Shown here piece after piece: positions 47,331 to 56,428 of a stretch of DNA of 64,000 nt. The first letter of the stretch is position 1. Each line of letters starts with the position of its first letter. Below the pieces are notes generated by a model. It saw only the letters and a list, made by a program, of their open reading frames with translations, was not told where the DNA came from and ran no database searches. Made by a program: the position numbers and the translations under genes. The stretch comes from Streptomyces sp. NBC_01351 (GTDB taxonomy: Bacteria > Actinomycetota > Actinomycetes > Streptomycetales > Streptomycetaceae), in assembly GCF_036237315.1 (NCBI RefSeq), contig NZ_CP108356.1, positions 806,001 through 870,000 on the forward strand, read 5' to 3'.

Positions 47331-48776
47331 ATGAGCACCAGCACAGCCCAGATCGGCGTCACCGGCCTCGCGGTCATGGGCAGCAACCTCGCCCGCAACT
47401 TCGCCCGCAACGGATTCACCGTGGCGGTCCACAACCGCACGGCCGCCAAGACCAGGGCCCTGGTGGAGGAGTTCGGGCACGAGGGCAGCTTCGTGGCGGC
47501 CGAGTCGGCGAAGGAGTTCGTCGATGCGCTGGAGCGCCCCCGACGCCTCGTCATCATGGTGAAGGCCGGGGAGCCCACCGATGCCGTGATCCGCGAGTTC
47601 GCCCCGCTCTTGGAGGAGGGCGACGTGATCATCGATGGTGGCAACGCCCACTTCGAGGACACCCGCCGCCGCGAGAAGGAGCTGCGCGAGCAGGGCATCC
47701 ACTTCGTGGGCGTGGGCATCTCGGGCGGCGAGGAGGGGGCGCTGCTCGGCCCGAGCATCATGCCGGGCGGCTCGGAGGAGTCGTACGCCTCGCTCGGCCC
47801 GCTGCTGGAGAAGATCTCCGCGAAGGCCGCCGACGGCACGCCCTGCACCTCGCACATGGGCCCCGACGGCGCCGGGCACTTCGTGAAGATGGTGCACAAC
47901 GGCATCGAGTACGCCGACATGCAGCTGATCGCCGAGGCCTACCACCTGCTGCGCGAGGTGGCCGGCTACTCCCCCGCGAAGATCGCGGAGACCTTCCGGG
48001 AGTGGAACCGGGGGCGTCTGGACTCGTACCTGATCGAGATCACGGCGGAGGTGCTGGCGCACACGGACGCCGCGACCGGCCGTCCGTTCGTGGACGTCGT
48101 GGCCGATGCGGCCGAGCAGAAGGGCACCGGCCGCTGGACCGTGCAGATCGCCCTGGATCTGGGCGTGCCGGTGTCGGGCATCGCGGAGGCCGTCTTCGCC
48201 CGCTCCGTCTCGGGTCACGCCGACCTGCGCGCGGCCTCGCAGGGGCTTGCGGGGCCGGTCGCCGCCCCGCTCTCCCCGGCGGCGGCGGACGCGTTCGCCG
48301 CGCAGGTGGAGCAGGCCCTGTACGCGTCGAAGATCGTCTCGTACACGCAGGGCTTCCACCAGATCCGGGCGGGCAGCGAGCAGTACGGCTGGGGCGTGGA
48401 CCTGGGCGCGGTGGCCTCGCTGTGGCGCGGCGGCTGCATCATCCGGGCCGCGTTCCTGGACCGGATCCGGGCGGCGTACGACGCACAGGCAGAGCTGCCG
48501 AGCCTGCTGGCGGACGCCGGGTTCGCGGGTGAGATCGGCGCGGCCCAGCAGGACTGGCGGGCCGTTCTCGTGGCGGCGGTGCAGCACGGCATCCCGGTGC
48601 CCGCCTTCTCCGCCTCGCTGGCGTACTACGACGCGTTGCGCGCGGAGCGGCTCCCGGCCGCCCTCACCCAGGGGCAGCGGGACTTCTTCGGGGCGCACAC
48701 CTACCGGCGCACCGACCGCGCGGGATCGTTCCACACCCTCTGGAGCGGTGACCGCTCCGAGGTCCAGACGGGCTGA
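47331..48776 (+). CDS. gnd: 6-phosphogluconate dehydrogenase (decarboxylating)
   Basis: 481 residues, the usual length. Rossmann GVTGLAVMGSNLARNFARNG with HNRT for NADP; substrate site GISGGEEGALLGPSIMPGG; catalytic Lys/Asn in GAGHFVKMVHNGIEYADMQLIAE; C-terminal FHTLWSGDRSE. It converts 6-phosphogluconate to ribulose 5-phosphate, CO2 and NADPH in the pentose-phosphate pathway. ATG with CAGGAG. Divergent from rpfD. Confidence 0.97.
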   Translation: MSTSTAQIGVTGLAVMGSNLARNFARNGFTVAVHNRTAAKTRALVEEFGHEGSFVAAESAKEFVDALERPRRLVIMVKAGEPTDAVIREFAPLLEEGDVIIDGGNAHFEDTRRREKELREQGIHFVGVGISGGEEGALLGPSIMPGGSEESYASLGPLLEKISAKAADGTPCTSHMGPDGAGHFVKMVHNGIEYADMQLIAEAYHLLREVAGYSPAKIAETFREWNRGRLDSYLIEITAEVLAHTDAATGRPFVDVVADAAEQKGTGRWTVQIALDLGVPVSGIAEAVFARSVSGHADLRAASQGLAGPVAAPLSPAAADAFAAQVEQALYASKIVSYTQGFHQIRAGSEQYGWGVDLGAVASLWRGGCIIRAAFLDRIRAAYDAQAELPSLLADAGFAGEIGAAQQDWRAVLVAAVQHGIPVPAFSASLAYYDALRAERLPAALTQGQRDFFGAHTYRRTDRAGSFHTLWSGDRSEVQTG

Positions 48777-48782
48777 GGCCGC

Positions 48783-48974
48783 TCAGCTCCAGGGCCCGGG
48801 CTGCGGTACCGGCGCGGGCCCCGGCGGCGCAGGCACCGGGTCCGGCTCCGGGAAGGGGCCGGGCACGGGTGGCACCGGGCGCGGGACTGGTTCGGGGTCC
48901 GGGAAGGGGGTGGGGTCCGGCGTGGGCTCGGGCGCGGGGGCCGGCGGCTGCGTCTCTTCGAGTTTTCGCACCAT
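48783..48974 (-). CDS. Small proline-rich protein
   Basis: 63 residues from ATG 48974 with a clear AAAGGA ribosome-binding site. MVRKLEETQPPAPAPEPTPDPTPFPDPEPVPRPVPPVPG is followed by more Pro/Glu repeats and ends PWS. No signal or known domain. Lies between convergent gnd and the racemase gene. The strong ribosome-binding site supports expression. Confidence 0.6.
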   Translation of the reverse strand: MVRKLEETQPPAPAPEPTPDPTPFPDPEPVPRPVPPVPGPFPEPDPVPAPPGPAPVPQPGPWS

Positions 48975-49010
48975 ATGTTCCTTTTTCCCGCGATGGCGGC
49001 GGGAATGCAC

Positions 49011-49646
49011 CTACGACGCTCCCGGCTGCCGAAGCCCCGCGGCCAGGCCCGGGGCCGGACTCGACAGGACCGGGATCCGCGTCGTGACGAGTTCCGCGGC
49101 ACCGGCCATGGAGGCCTGCGCCAGCACGATGACGTCCGCGTCGGTGACCGCGTCGGCGGCCTCGGCCACGCGGGCCAGGTACCCGGCGGTGTCCCCCGCC
49201 TCGAAGCGCTCCCAGGCCGCGTCGACGAGGTGCGTACGGATCGACAGCGGCCGCCCGCCCGCCTCCTCGGCCAACAGCTCCGCGGTCGGCGCGAAGGTCG
49301 ACTCCACGGTCGCCAGTACGGCGATCCGCGCTCCGGTGCGCACAGCGGCGGCCGCCATCGGCCGGTCCACCCGCAGCACCCGGAGGCCGAGCACCGGGGC
49401 CAGGGCCTCCGCGGTCGCCCCGATCGTCGAGCAGGTGACCAGTACGGGCGCCGGCCCGGCCTCGGCGAGCACCGCCGACAGGGCCGGGGCCACCGCCTCC
49501 GGCCCTTCGACACGGGCCCGGTCCAGCAGCTCCGGCACCACCAGGTGGCTCAGGACGGCCCCCGGGTGGTGCCGGTCCCGCAGCGCCTCGAAGACCGGCA
49601 CGTGCAGGGCCGAGGTGTGCAGGAGGACCAGCCCGGGGCCCGTCAC
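49011..49646 (-). CDS. Aspartate/glutamate racemase family protein
   Basis: 211 residues. Two cysteines are expected in this family; here the first sits in LVTCSTIGATAEAL but the second catalytic position reads VIVLAQASMAG, with Ala-Gln-Ala in place of Cys, so racemase activity is doubtful. Hydantoin racemase- or maleate isomerase-like activity is possible. The GTG start overlaps the upstream GNAT gene (GTGA). Confidence 0.8.
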   Translation of the reverse strand: MTGPGLVLLHTSALHVPVFEALRDRHHPGAVLSHLVVPELLDRARVEGPEAVAPALSAVLAEAGPAPVLVTCSTIGATAEALAPVLGLRVLRVDRPMAAAAVRTGARIAVLATVESTFAPTAELLAEEAGGRPLSIRTHLVDAAWERFEAGDTAGYLARVAEAADAVTDADVIVLAQASMAGAAELVTTRIPVLSSPAPGLAAGLRQPGAS

Positions 49647-49990
49647 CAGAGGTCCGAGTCGGAGTCGAGCTGCGCCTTGGCGGCCACCACGACGCCGGCC
49701 GGCGCCTCGGGCGCCTGCTCGGGGTGTTTGGCGGCCCAGCTCGCCGCGTACGGGCAGAGCGGAACCACGGGCACCCCTTCTGCGGCGGCGATCCCGTAGA
49801 AGCTCTTCACCAGCTGTCCGGCGATGCCCCGGCCCTCATGGCCCGGCTCGACGATGGTGTGCACGGCCACCAGGGCGTGGGGCGCCTCGGCGAGCACGAA
49901 GTAGGCGATGAGCCCGACCATCGTGCCGTCCTCGACCGCCAGCAGCCGTCCGGCCTTCCGTTCGTCCTTGAACTCGATCGCCACGATCAC
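49643..49990 (-). CDS. GNAT-like N-acetyltransferase
   Basis: 115 residues. Short Gcn5-related fold of the NATD1/YjdJ type: MVGLIAYFVLAEAPHALVAVHTIVEPGHEGRGIAGQLVKSFYGIAAAEGVPVVPLCPYAASWAAKHPE contains the acetyl-CoA loop EGRGIAGQLV and the CPYA block near the end. Substrate unknown. In a run of minus-strand genes panD - GNAT - racemase, with 8 bases after panD. Confidence 0.88.
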   Translation of the reverse strand: MIVAIEFKDERKAGRLLAVEDGTMVGLIAYFVLAEAPHALVAVHTIVEPGHEGRGIAGQLVKSFYGIAAAEGVPVVPLCPYAASWAAKHPEQAPEAPAGVVVAAKAQLDSDSDLW

Positions 49991-49998
49991 CGCTCCCG

Positions 49999-50418
49999 TC
50001 AGACAGCCACCGCGTGGGGGCTGCGCTCCTGGTCCGTGCCCGGCACCGGGGCGGAGGGATCCGCACCCAGCTCGATGATCCGATTGTCGGCGTCGACGTG
50101 CACGACGCGGGGCTTCAACACCCGGGCTTCCGCATCGTCGACCTGCGCGTAGCTGATGAGGATGACCAGGTCCCCGGGGTGCACGAGATGCGCGGCGGCC
50201 CCGTTGATCCCCACGACCCCGGACCCGCGCTCCCCCTCGATGACGTACGTCTCCAGGCGCGCGCCGTTCGTGATGTCCACGATGTGCACGAGCTCGCCGG
50301 GCAGCAGGTCCGCCGCGTCGAGCAGATCGGCGTCGACGGTCACGGAGCCGACGTAGTGCAGGTCGGCCTGGGTGACGGTCGCCCGGTGGATCTTGGACTT
50401 GAACATGGTACGAAGCAT
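49999..50418 (-). CDS. panD: Aspartate 1-decarboxylase proenzyme
   Basis: 139 residues from ATG 50418 with GGGAG. The self-cleavage site G24-S25 in HYVGSVTVD makes the pyruvoyl group; the LIRNxTN-like and tail segments ([26 protein letters not shown]) are standard. It makes beta-alanine for pantothenate. A promoter candidate lies upstream (CTGACC-N17-TAGGCT, minus strand, about 50481-50511). The leader includes a short hairpin and a sequence repeated at 62482. Confidence 0.95.
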   Translation of the reverse strand: MLRTMFKSKIHRATVTQADLHYVGSVTVDADLLDAADLLPGELVHIVDITNGARLETYVIEGERGSGVVGINGAAAHLVHPGDLVILISYAQVDDAEARVLKPRVVHVDADNRIIELGADPSAPVPGTDQERSPHAVAV

Positions 50419-50431
50419 CGGAAAACTCCCG

Positions 50432-50480
50432 GTTTGTCTGCTCCCTGCCTGCTTCCCGCAGGTCAAGGGCGGTCCCCGGA
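50432..50480. repeat. Imperfect direct repeat, left copy
   Basis: TTGTCTGCTCCCTGCC-type sequence that recurs at 62482-62530 (offset 12,050 bp) with about 80 percent identity over 45 bp, including CGCAGGTCA and GGGCGGT. It lies in the panD leader at the point where core-like gene content gives way to accessory genes. Possible attachment site or remnant of one. Confidence 0.5.
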
Positions 50481-51023
50481 GCCTACAACGATTCGCATGT
50501 TCGGTCAGCTGTCCCCAGGTCTTTGAGGACTCGCGCTGACCGATTGCCGACTTTCCGACACACCGGCAGACCAGCCCAGAGGAGCGTGGCCGGGCTCCCC
50601 GTGCCTGCCGCGCCGAGGACACAAGGCGCACCACCGCCCGCCACCGCCCCCGGCGGCCCCCGAAATCGTCCGCTCATCCGCGGCTCTCCCCCGCTCCCAG
50701 GCTCGGAGCTTCAGGCGGCCCAGCAGTTCCCAGTACCGCACGCCCCAGAACGTCCTCTGCGACTGGGCACCCACATTGATCGAGGTAATGCCGCCCTCCT
50801 CCACCGAGGGACCGCAGCTCGTCGATAACGAACCGGCAGGCGGCTCCGGCGTCCTCCCGGACTCGACGCACGGCCTGCTGCCGCACCTGCGGCCCGGCCC
50901 CCGTCGGGGTCAGGGAGGACCACGAGGCATCCGCCCCGACGGCGGGAACGAGTCGGCGGCGTCCGGCCTTCCTCCGGCAGGCCATCGATCCGATACGGAA
51001 ACCCTCCTCCCCCACAACCTCGC
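50481..51023. other. 543 bp without a supported gene
   Basis: Frames here are Arg/Gly-rich and discontinuous. On the minus strand a stretch around 50690-50800 (INVGAQSQRTFWGVRYWELLG) and one around 50820-50880 (AACRFVIDELRSLG) look protein-like but sit in different frames; they may be remains of one decayed gene. Nothing recognised. Confidence 0.4.
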
Positions 51024-51488
51024 TCAGAAGTCCGCGCGGACACGGGCGTCAGCCCGGCCGACGGATTCGAGTTCGTACATCTGGCAGTAGAGGCGGCGGA
51101 TGTACTCGATGTCGCCGTCCCGAGCACGGGACTCGGCGACCGGGTAGAGCACCGTCAGCTCGTAGGACTTCTCGCTGTTGATGTCGCCGTCCTTGTCGCG
51201 CCACTGGCCGCGTGCCTCCTGGAGGGTCAGGCCGGCCGGGAAGCGGGGGGTTATCACATCGGCGACGAACTTCATGAACTCCTCTTCGGTGATCGGCGGT
51301 TTGCCGCCGTGTCGGCCGGTGCCGAAGTAGAGGTGGGTGGATACGTACGGCAAGCCGCGCTCCACCGCGGCCGCCTCCTGGCTCGCGGCCGGAGCGGCGT
51401 CCGACACCGGGCTGCCGGAGGCGACGAAGAACACAGCCGACGCGAGCACGGCGACGGCCGCGGACATCGGTATCCGGATGTGGCGCAT
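51024..51488 (-). CDS. DUF3574 secreted protein
   Basis: 154 residues. Signal peptide (MSAAVAVLASAVFFVASGSPVSDAAPAA), then YVSTHLYFGTGRHGGKPPITEEEFMKFVADVITPRFPAGLTLQEARGQWRDKDG, the pattern of DUF3574. Exported, function unknown. Lies 10 bases downstream of the TPR gene and is probably the last gene of the ImmA-DUF6545 operon. Confidence 0.88.
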   Translation of the reverse strand: MRHIRIPMSAAVAVLASAVFFVASGSPVSDAAPAASQEAAAVERGLPYVSTHLYFGTGRHGGKPPITEEEFMKFVADVITPRFPAGLTLQEARGQWRDKDGDINSEKSYELTVLYPVAESRARDGDIEYIRRLYCQMYELESVGRADARVRADF

Positions 51489-51498
51489 GTACGGTTCC

Positions 51499-52419
51499 CT
51501 ATCTTTCGGTTGGGGGTTTCGGGATGGTGCGGCCAGCCGGGGTGGGCAGGCCGGCCCGCAGGTGGACAGCCGCGTCCCGTAGTCGTGCGGGGGCCCTGGC
51601 GGTGCGGCACAGGCCTGCGGCCGTCCTGCTGAGCGTTTCGGTGGTGCGGGCCGAGCCGATGCGGGCGACGCGGGGGGCCAGGGCGACGATCAGCTGTTCG
51701 GCCTCCGTCCACGCCCCGGCCCGGGCCAGCGCGGACAGCAACTGTGCGGTGAACAGGTGCCGGTAGGAGGGGCCCGGGGCCGTCGCCGCTTGGTGCAGCA
51801 GCGGGATGGCCCGGTCCCAGCGGCCCAGCCGGGCCATCACCCAGCCCTGGTGGCCGAGCAGCTCCATTTCGTCGATCCACCACGCCCAGTGCGGGTCGTG
51901 GCGGGAGATCCCGTCCAGGAATCGGCTGCGGGCCCGGTCGATCAGGTCCAGGGGTTCCCGGCGGGCACCGAGCTGGGCGGCCGCGTGGGCCCGGCGGATC
52001 AGGACGAGGCTGTCGACCCTGGCGGGCAGCGGGCGCGCGCCGGGCACCCGGGACACGGTGTCCAGGGCGGCCCGGGCGTGGCCGGTGTGGGTCTGGAGCA
52101 TGCTGTGGTTGAGGTGGACGAGGCGTGCGGTCCAGCGGTCCCCGGCCAGGTGTGCGAGGTCCAGTGCCCGTCGGTTGGCGGCGTGGGCGGGCGCGTAGTG
52201 GCCGGCGTCGAACAGGATCCAGCCGATGACCTCGCACAGTTCCGCGAGGGCTGCCAGCCGGTCGCGGTTTCGGCGCAGGGCGGGCAGGCTGCCGGGTGCG
52301 GCGGTGAGTTCGGGGAAGTTCCGTACGGCGGCCCGGGCGGCGGGCACCGCGGCCGTGGCGCCGTGGACCGCGTCCAGGGCCACCAGCTGTTCGATCGTAC
52401 GGAGGGCCGCGCGGCTCAC
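51499..52419 (-). CDS. TPR-like regulatory protein without DNA-binding domain
   Basis: 306 residues from GTG 52419, overlapping the stop of the upstream gene. Helical repeats (LAELCEVIGWILFDAGHYAPAHAANRRALDLAHLAGD; HLNHSMLQTHTGHARAALDTVSRV) match the tetratricopeptide part of Streptomyces XRE-TPR regulators, but the N-terminal helix-turn-helix is absent. May act as a peptide- or protein-binding sensor in this operon. Confidence 0.75.
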   Translation of the reverse strand: MSRAALRTIEQLVALDAVHGATAAVPAARAAVRNFPELTAAPGSLPALRRNRDRLAALAELCEVIGWILFDAGHYAPAHAANRRALDLAHLAGDRWTARLVHLNHSMLQTHTGHARAALDTVSRVPGARPLPARVDSLVLIRRAHAAAQLGARREPLDLIDRARSRFLDGISRHDPHWAWWIDEMELLGHQGWVMARLGRWDRAIPLLHQAATAPGPSYRHLFTAQLLSALARAGAWTEAEQLIVALAPRVARIGSARTTETLSRTAAGLCRTARAPARLRDAAVHLRAGLPTPAGRTIPKPPTER

Positions 52420-53693
52420 CGGGACTCGGTCCGGGAACCAGTACGGCTACGGCTACGGGTACGCGTACGGGCGCGAGGCGCGCGGTCGGACCCGCCGAGG
52501 GCGTTGAACGCGGCGGCCACCTCGGCCAGCCAGGCGACCTCGGCACGGAAGTCCTCGGACGGCGGTCGGACCTGGAGGTCCGAGGGCCGGGGCGGCTCAG
52601 GTGCCTCGGGCGGCTGGGGCGGTTCGGCACGTTCCTCGGCCGGGCGGTCCACGGCGGCCCGCATCTGCAGGGCCTCGCCCAGGGGTGTGGTCGGGTCTTC
52701 CGGCAGGTCGAGGGAGCGGGCGACCCGGACGAACTCGGCCTGGGAGACGAAAGGGCGGAGCATCAGTTGGCCGTCGCGGATCTCCACTACGCGGCGGTAA
52801 AGGCTGTAGTGCGGGTCGCGGGGCGGCAGCAGGTCGCGCGGCCAGGACCGCGGCGGGTCGAGGGCGATGTCGGGGGACGCCTGGTGCAGGGCCTTCCACA
52901 GGGGCCGGAGCCGGAGGTAGGCACGATAGCTGTGGATCCAGCCGCGGACCCGGGTGAGGTGGATGCCCCAGGAGGGGATGGTCCAGCCTGTGACCTGGAG
53001 GAGGGCGCCGACACTGCCGCAAGTCCACTGGACGGGGTCGAGGCCGGCCGCGTCGAAGTCCAGCCGGGTGCCGGCGATCTGGATGCCGCGGGTCACGCAG
53101 TAGACCAGGATGAGGCTCGCGCCCAACGTCACGGTGCGCATGCCGACGACGAGCCACTGCCGGTTGGCGACCCTGGTGAAACGCAGGGACAGCCTTACCG
53201 TCTCCCACTGTCCGATGGCGCAGATCAGCAGGTAGCCCAACATGTAGAGGGCGTATCCGCCGTCCTGGATGCTGAGCAGGATCGTCGACGTCGCCGTTTC
53301 GGATTTCGCGACCGGGCCGACGAAGAACGACGCGGTGACCAGAGCCGCGAGCGCCGCGCCGAAGAACAGCACGCGGCGGCGGCCCATGCGGCGGGCCTCG
53401 GCGGGCGGCGCCGACCAGTGGACGAGCACCACCTGCTGTGCGGCGGTGAGCACCACCACCGCGATCTGGGTGATCAGCGAGGTGACGTTCGGCAAGCCGA
53501 GGAATCCGGATATCTTCAGCCGAAGCTGGTCCAGGTCGACGAGGAAGCTGATGCCGGAGCAGAGGAAGTAGATGCACAGCCCCCACAGTGCGATGTCGCG
53601 TGGCCGGCGCCGCAGGTCGGGCAGCCGGTAGGCGAACGCGGCGAGACCGACGAAGGCGCAGATCCACGCCAGGGCCGTATAGAGCGCCGTCAC
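52416..53693 (-). CDS. MAB_1171c (DUF6545) family membrane protein
   Basis: 425 residues from GTG 53693, overlapping the ImmA stop (GTGA). Seven hydrophobic segments in the first 240 residues (LYTALAWICAFVGLAAFAYRL; LWGLCIYFLCSGISFLVDL; ...), then a cytoplasmic domain (YRAYLRLRPLWKALHQASPDIAL ... DPHYSLYRRVVEIRDGQLML). This fits the MAB_1171c family, labelled a putative transporter, common in actinobacteria beside XRE or ImmA genes. Arg/Ser-rich tail. Function unknown. Confidence 0.85.
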   Translation of the reverse strand: MTALYTALAWICAFVGLAAFAYRLPDLRRRPRDIALWGLCIYFLCSGISFLVDLDQLRLKISGFLGLPNVTSLITQIAVVVLTAAQQVVLVHWSAPPAEARRMGRRRVLFFGAALAALVTASFFVGPVAKSETATSTILLSIQDGGYALYMLGYLLICAIGQWETVRLSLRFTRVANRQWLVVGMRTVTLGASLILVYCVTRGIQIAGTRLDFDAAGLDPVQWTCGSVGALLQVTGWTIPSWGIHLTRVRGWIHSYRAYLRLRPLWKALHQASPDIALDPPRSWPRDLLPPRDPHYSLYRRVVEIRDGQLMLRPFVSQAEFVRVARSLDLPEDPTTPLGEALQMRAAVDRPAEERAEPPQPPEAPEPPRPSDLQVRPPSEDFRAEVAWLAEVAAAFNALGGSDRAPRARTRTRSRSRTGSRTESR

Positions 53694-54265
53694 GGCTGGT
53701 CCATTCGGCCGAGGCCCAGTTCGATCCGGGCCACGACGTCGGCAGCCTCGGCCGGAACGCTCCAGGCGGGCTCCACCCACCGTTTGGTGGCGCGGGCCAG
53801 GAGTAACGACGCCATCGTCTCCGCTTCCTGTTCTTCGTCGTCGCTGTAGCGGGAACGCATCAGCAGGCCGCGGACCGACGACGGGTCGACGTCGGACAGG
53901 AGCCGCCTCGAATCGTCCTGGTCAAGCCGCACCGAGCCCTGGTGGCCGAAGGCAATGTGGGCGAGTTCGTGGGCAATGATGTGTTCTTTGTGTGCCGGTG
54001 ACGCCGACTTCTCGAAGGCGACGATGTCGAACTCATCCAATTTGAGCCAGATTCCGAACAGATGGCGCTCCGGGAATTGGCTGGGAATCAGGTGGATAGG
54101 GCGTCCGCCCCTGGCACACAAATACCGGTGGAGTTCGTCGATGCCGAACCCTTGCTCCATTCCCCACTCCGCGATCCGCACCTCGCAGGTGCGGCGGACC
54201 TGCTTGAGCCGACGCCTGAGCAGTCTGCCCTCTGATGCCTCCAACGCAGCGCCAGGTATCTTCAT
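53690..54265 (-). CDS. ImmA/IrrE-type zinc metallopeptidase
   Basis: 191 residues from ATG 54265; GGAG sits 6 bases before it, which rules out the ATG six bases further upstream. Catalytic zinc motif HEHIIAHELAHIAFGH (HExxH) with a downstream EEQEAETMASLLL helix for the third ligand. Such proteases cleave repressors or toxins/antitoxins. Here it heads an operon with a DUF6545 membrane protein and TPR protein instead of the usual repressor. Confidence 0.88.
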   Translation of the reverse strand: MKIPGAALEASEGRLLRRRLKQVRRTCEVRIAEWGMEQGFGIDELHRYLCARGGRPIHLIPSQFPERHLFGIWLKLDEFDIVAFEKSASPAHKEHIIAHELAHIAFGHQGSVRLDQDDSRRLLSDVDPSSVRGLLMRSRYSDDEEQEAETMASLLLARATKRWVEPAWSVPAEAADVVARIELGLGRMDQP

Positions 54266-54699
54266 TCTCATCTCCGAGCAGACGACGGGGCCATGATGCC
54301 ACAGGGACAACTAGGCGCCGTCCAGGGTGAGTTTCATCCGGCCACGGTCCGTACGGTCGGAATTGGCGCACCACAGCCGGATTTCAGGTCGCGGGTGGGC
54401 CGGCATTCGCGGCGAATGTCGCATGGAGCCACGGCCCGAGGCTGACAAACCCTGCTTCTGCCGCGGGAGTCTCCGTGTTCCGCACCGTCTTCACCGGAAT
54501 GCGGGCGCCGCCGTGGATCGGCCGACTCCGGACTCCGCCGGCGGAGATGGCCGGGAAAGCACTGGCCGGTGGCTCCGGAATCCGGATCGTCTTGGTGCCT
54601 CACCCGTCGACCCTGTAGCGGCGCACACGTGCGAACCGGCCATGCCCGCCACGGCCGAAGGCGTACGGGCTAGCGGGCACGCGGCGTTGTCAGTGCGGC

Positions 54700-54915
54700 C
54701 GCGGCGGGGGCGGAGACGGGCCGCGGCGCGGAGCAGGGCGGAGGCCATCCGCTGGGCGTGTTCGGCATGACCCTGGGGGAAGGGGTGGAAGCCCTCCGGG
54801 CTGAGGAGCTCGGCCCGGACGGTCGCGGAACTCGGGACCGAGCGGCGGCGGAAAGAGGGCGTCGTTGCCGCCGGCGATCAGCAAGGCGATGCCACCCCGT
54901 TGACGAAACCCATAG
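54700..54915 (-). pseudogene. SGNH/GDSL hydrolase remnant
   Basis: In the 716-bp space before the PEBP gene, one frame reads GGIALLIAGGNDALFPP (block III GxND of SGNH hydrolases) and the other reads SPEGFHPFPQGHAEHAQRMASALLRAA (block V, D/E-x-x-H-P). The two lie close together in different frames, so the middle of the gene is lost. No upstream GDS block or start is present. The rest of 54266-54981 shows nothing else. Confidence 0.45.
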
Positions 54916-54981
54916 GGCCCCCAAACCCTCCGCACCGGCCTCCGCCTGCCTCGTCCGGCTGCACGGCGCCCATGGCCACGA

Positions 54982-55434
54982 TCAGCGCTGATACGTGCCG
55001 ACCAGGGTGCCGACGGCCAGTTCCATACGCTTGACCTCGCGGTGCACGGTGTCGGCGGTCGGCCTGCCGTGCAGGGTTAGCGGCTCGGACAGGGCGTGCA
55101 GGCGGAAGAAGTATCTGTGCGGCCCGTGCCCCGGTGGAGGCATCGGCCCACTCCAGCCCACGCGCCCGAAGTCATTGGGCCACGGCAGCCCGCCCCGGGG
55201 TTTCTGCCCCTCCTCGGCCCCTGTGGCCCCTGGATCGATGGCGGTGACCAGCCAGTGGAGGAAGGTCCCTCCCGGGGCATCCGGGTCCTCACAGAGCAAC
55301 ACCAGCTCCGCGGTCCCCTCAGGCGCCGCCGACCAGGTCAGGGGCGGCGAGATGTTCTCCCCCTCCCCGCTGTACCGGCGGGGGATCGCGGTGTGATCGT
55401 CGAACGCGGCGCTGCTGATTTCAATTCCGGTCAT
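54982..55434 (-). CDS. YbhB/YbcL (PEBP) family protein
   Basis: 150 residues from ATG 55434; a GTG at 55470 is also in frame. ISSAAFDDHTAIPRRYSGEGENISPPLTWSAAPEGTAELVLLCEDPDAPGGTFLHWLVTAIDP and GPHRYFFRLHALSEPL are the classic phosphatidylethanolamine-binding/Raf-kinase-inhibitor-like blocks, including the DPDAP and HW ligand-site elements. Physiological ligand unknown. Confidence 0.92.
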   Translation of the reverse strand: MTGIEISSAAFDDHTAIPRRYSGEGENISPPLTWSAAPEGTAELVLLCEDPDAPGGTFLHWLVTAIDPGATGAEEGQKPRGGLPWPNDFGRVGWSGPMPPPGHGPHRYFFRLHALSEPLTLHGRPTADTVHREVKRMELAVGTLVGTYQR

Positions 55435-56057
55435 GCGCGGCGCACTACCCGCGGGCGGCGGCTCGGACACCGGCCCGCAGGGCAGAGCACCCGATCAGCG
55501 GCGTCCGCTCGCTGCACGGCCTGGCCGCCGGTGAGCGCGCCGAGCGCGTGGACTCCCCTCCGTGAACGGGCCCTTTTCCCCTTTCCTCCCGCGACCCGTC
55601 AGAAGGGTGCGCCCGTTACGGCTGAGCGCCAGGGCCGAGCTCGTTCTCGACCCCATCTGGTGAGCGGGTCCGGCCGGTCCCAGCGTGGTCCGCAGGCTGA
55701 CAGGGTGAGGGCCCCGAGCCCGACGAGCCGGCGGGCCAACCGCGGCCAGTCCGCCCCCTGCCATCAGCTCCTTGAGGGTGTTGTCGCCGAGCACTCCCCG
55801 CAGCTGATCCGCACGACGGGACAGACGCCTGCTCACTCTCGGGCGCATTGGGCTGGGCCGCTCTCCCCGCCCGGACCTGCAGTGGCGACGGGCCCGGGCA
55901 GGGCGGGAGCTCCCGGCACAGCCGAGGCACCAACAGCACATACCAGCCGGCCCGGCTCGGCCACCCACCACACCGGTGGGTCGATGCGAGGACACCCGTA
56001 CGCCGGAACCCTGAATCGCGGACTGCCAGTGCCCTCCGAAGCGGGCCCTGTCGACGG
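55435..56057. other. About 620 bp without a supported gene
   Basis: Contains low-complexity Arg/Pro/Gly frames in both strands. A minus-strand stretch near 55740-55840 ([28 protein letters not shown]) looks partly protein-like but has no start or continuation. Likely decayed accessory DNA. Confidence 0.4.
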
Positions 56058-56176
56058 GAGCTGCTGCAGGCTCAGATCGAAGTCGCCACCCCTGTGTGCA
56101 CGGCTCTCAAGGTGGTGGGAGGCCATCTCCTGCGGCTGCGCCACGCGGGGTCGCCTCCGCCGCCCAGGCGAACGGC
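56058..56176 (+). pseudogene. Fragment of a YbdK-type carboxylate-amine ligase gene
   Basis: 46 bases (56058-56103) are identical to 63635-63680 inside the ybdK gene at the right end, and similarity continues to the GCGAACGGC at 56168-56176 with a 2-base length change. The frame reads [14 protein letters not shown] and GGHLLRLRH. Neither start nor remainder is present. Confidence 0.85.
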
Positions 56177-56221
56177 GCATGGCAGGCTGCCGTACCGTCG
56201 CTGGTGTGGTCGCATCGCCTC

Positions 56222-56428
56222 ATGAAAGATCCGTTCGCCTGCGACGATCCGGCAGTGCTGTCCGCGTCCGCGTCTGCTCCCGCCGACCGTGTGGCGGCTC
56301 GCCGTGCCGTGGCCGCTCATGCCGAAAGCCCCGCGGAACGCGAGATACTGCTCGACATGCTCGGGCTGCTTTCCGGCGAGGAGCGCTGGTGGACGTCGGT
56401 GTCAGGCCCTGCGCGCTTGGGTGAGTGA
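56222..56428 (+). CDS. Small hypothetical protein
   Basis: 68 residues from ATG 56222. [53 protein letters not shown] resembles short helical actinobacterial proteins with an xAHAxxxxERxxLLxMLGL pattern. No clear ribosome-binding site, and the DNA before it is a gene fragment, so it may be a remnant. The 320 bases after it (56429-56748) hold only a short open frame ending in ATGA at the antiporter start (56567-56752). Confidence 0.35.
   Translation: MKDPFACDDPAVLSASASAPADRVAARRAVAAHAESPAEREILLDMLGLLSGEERWWTSVSGPARLGE

Noticed and set aside
50418..50530. tRNA 3' end as the attachment site of an island
   Set aside because: The repeat has no T-arm or acceptor-like sequence; no tRNA was recognised there.
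55435..56057. Minus-strand gene near 55495-55995
   Set aside because: No ribosome-binding site, biased Arg/Gly/Pro composition and no domain; treated as decayed DNA.
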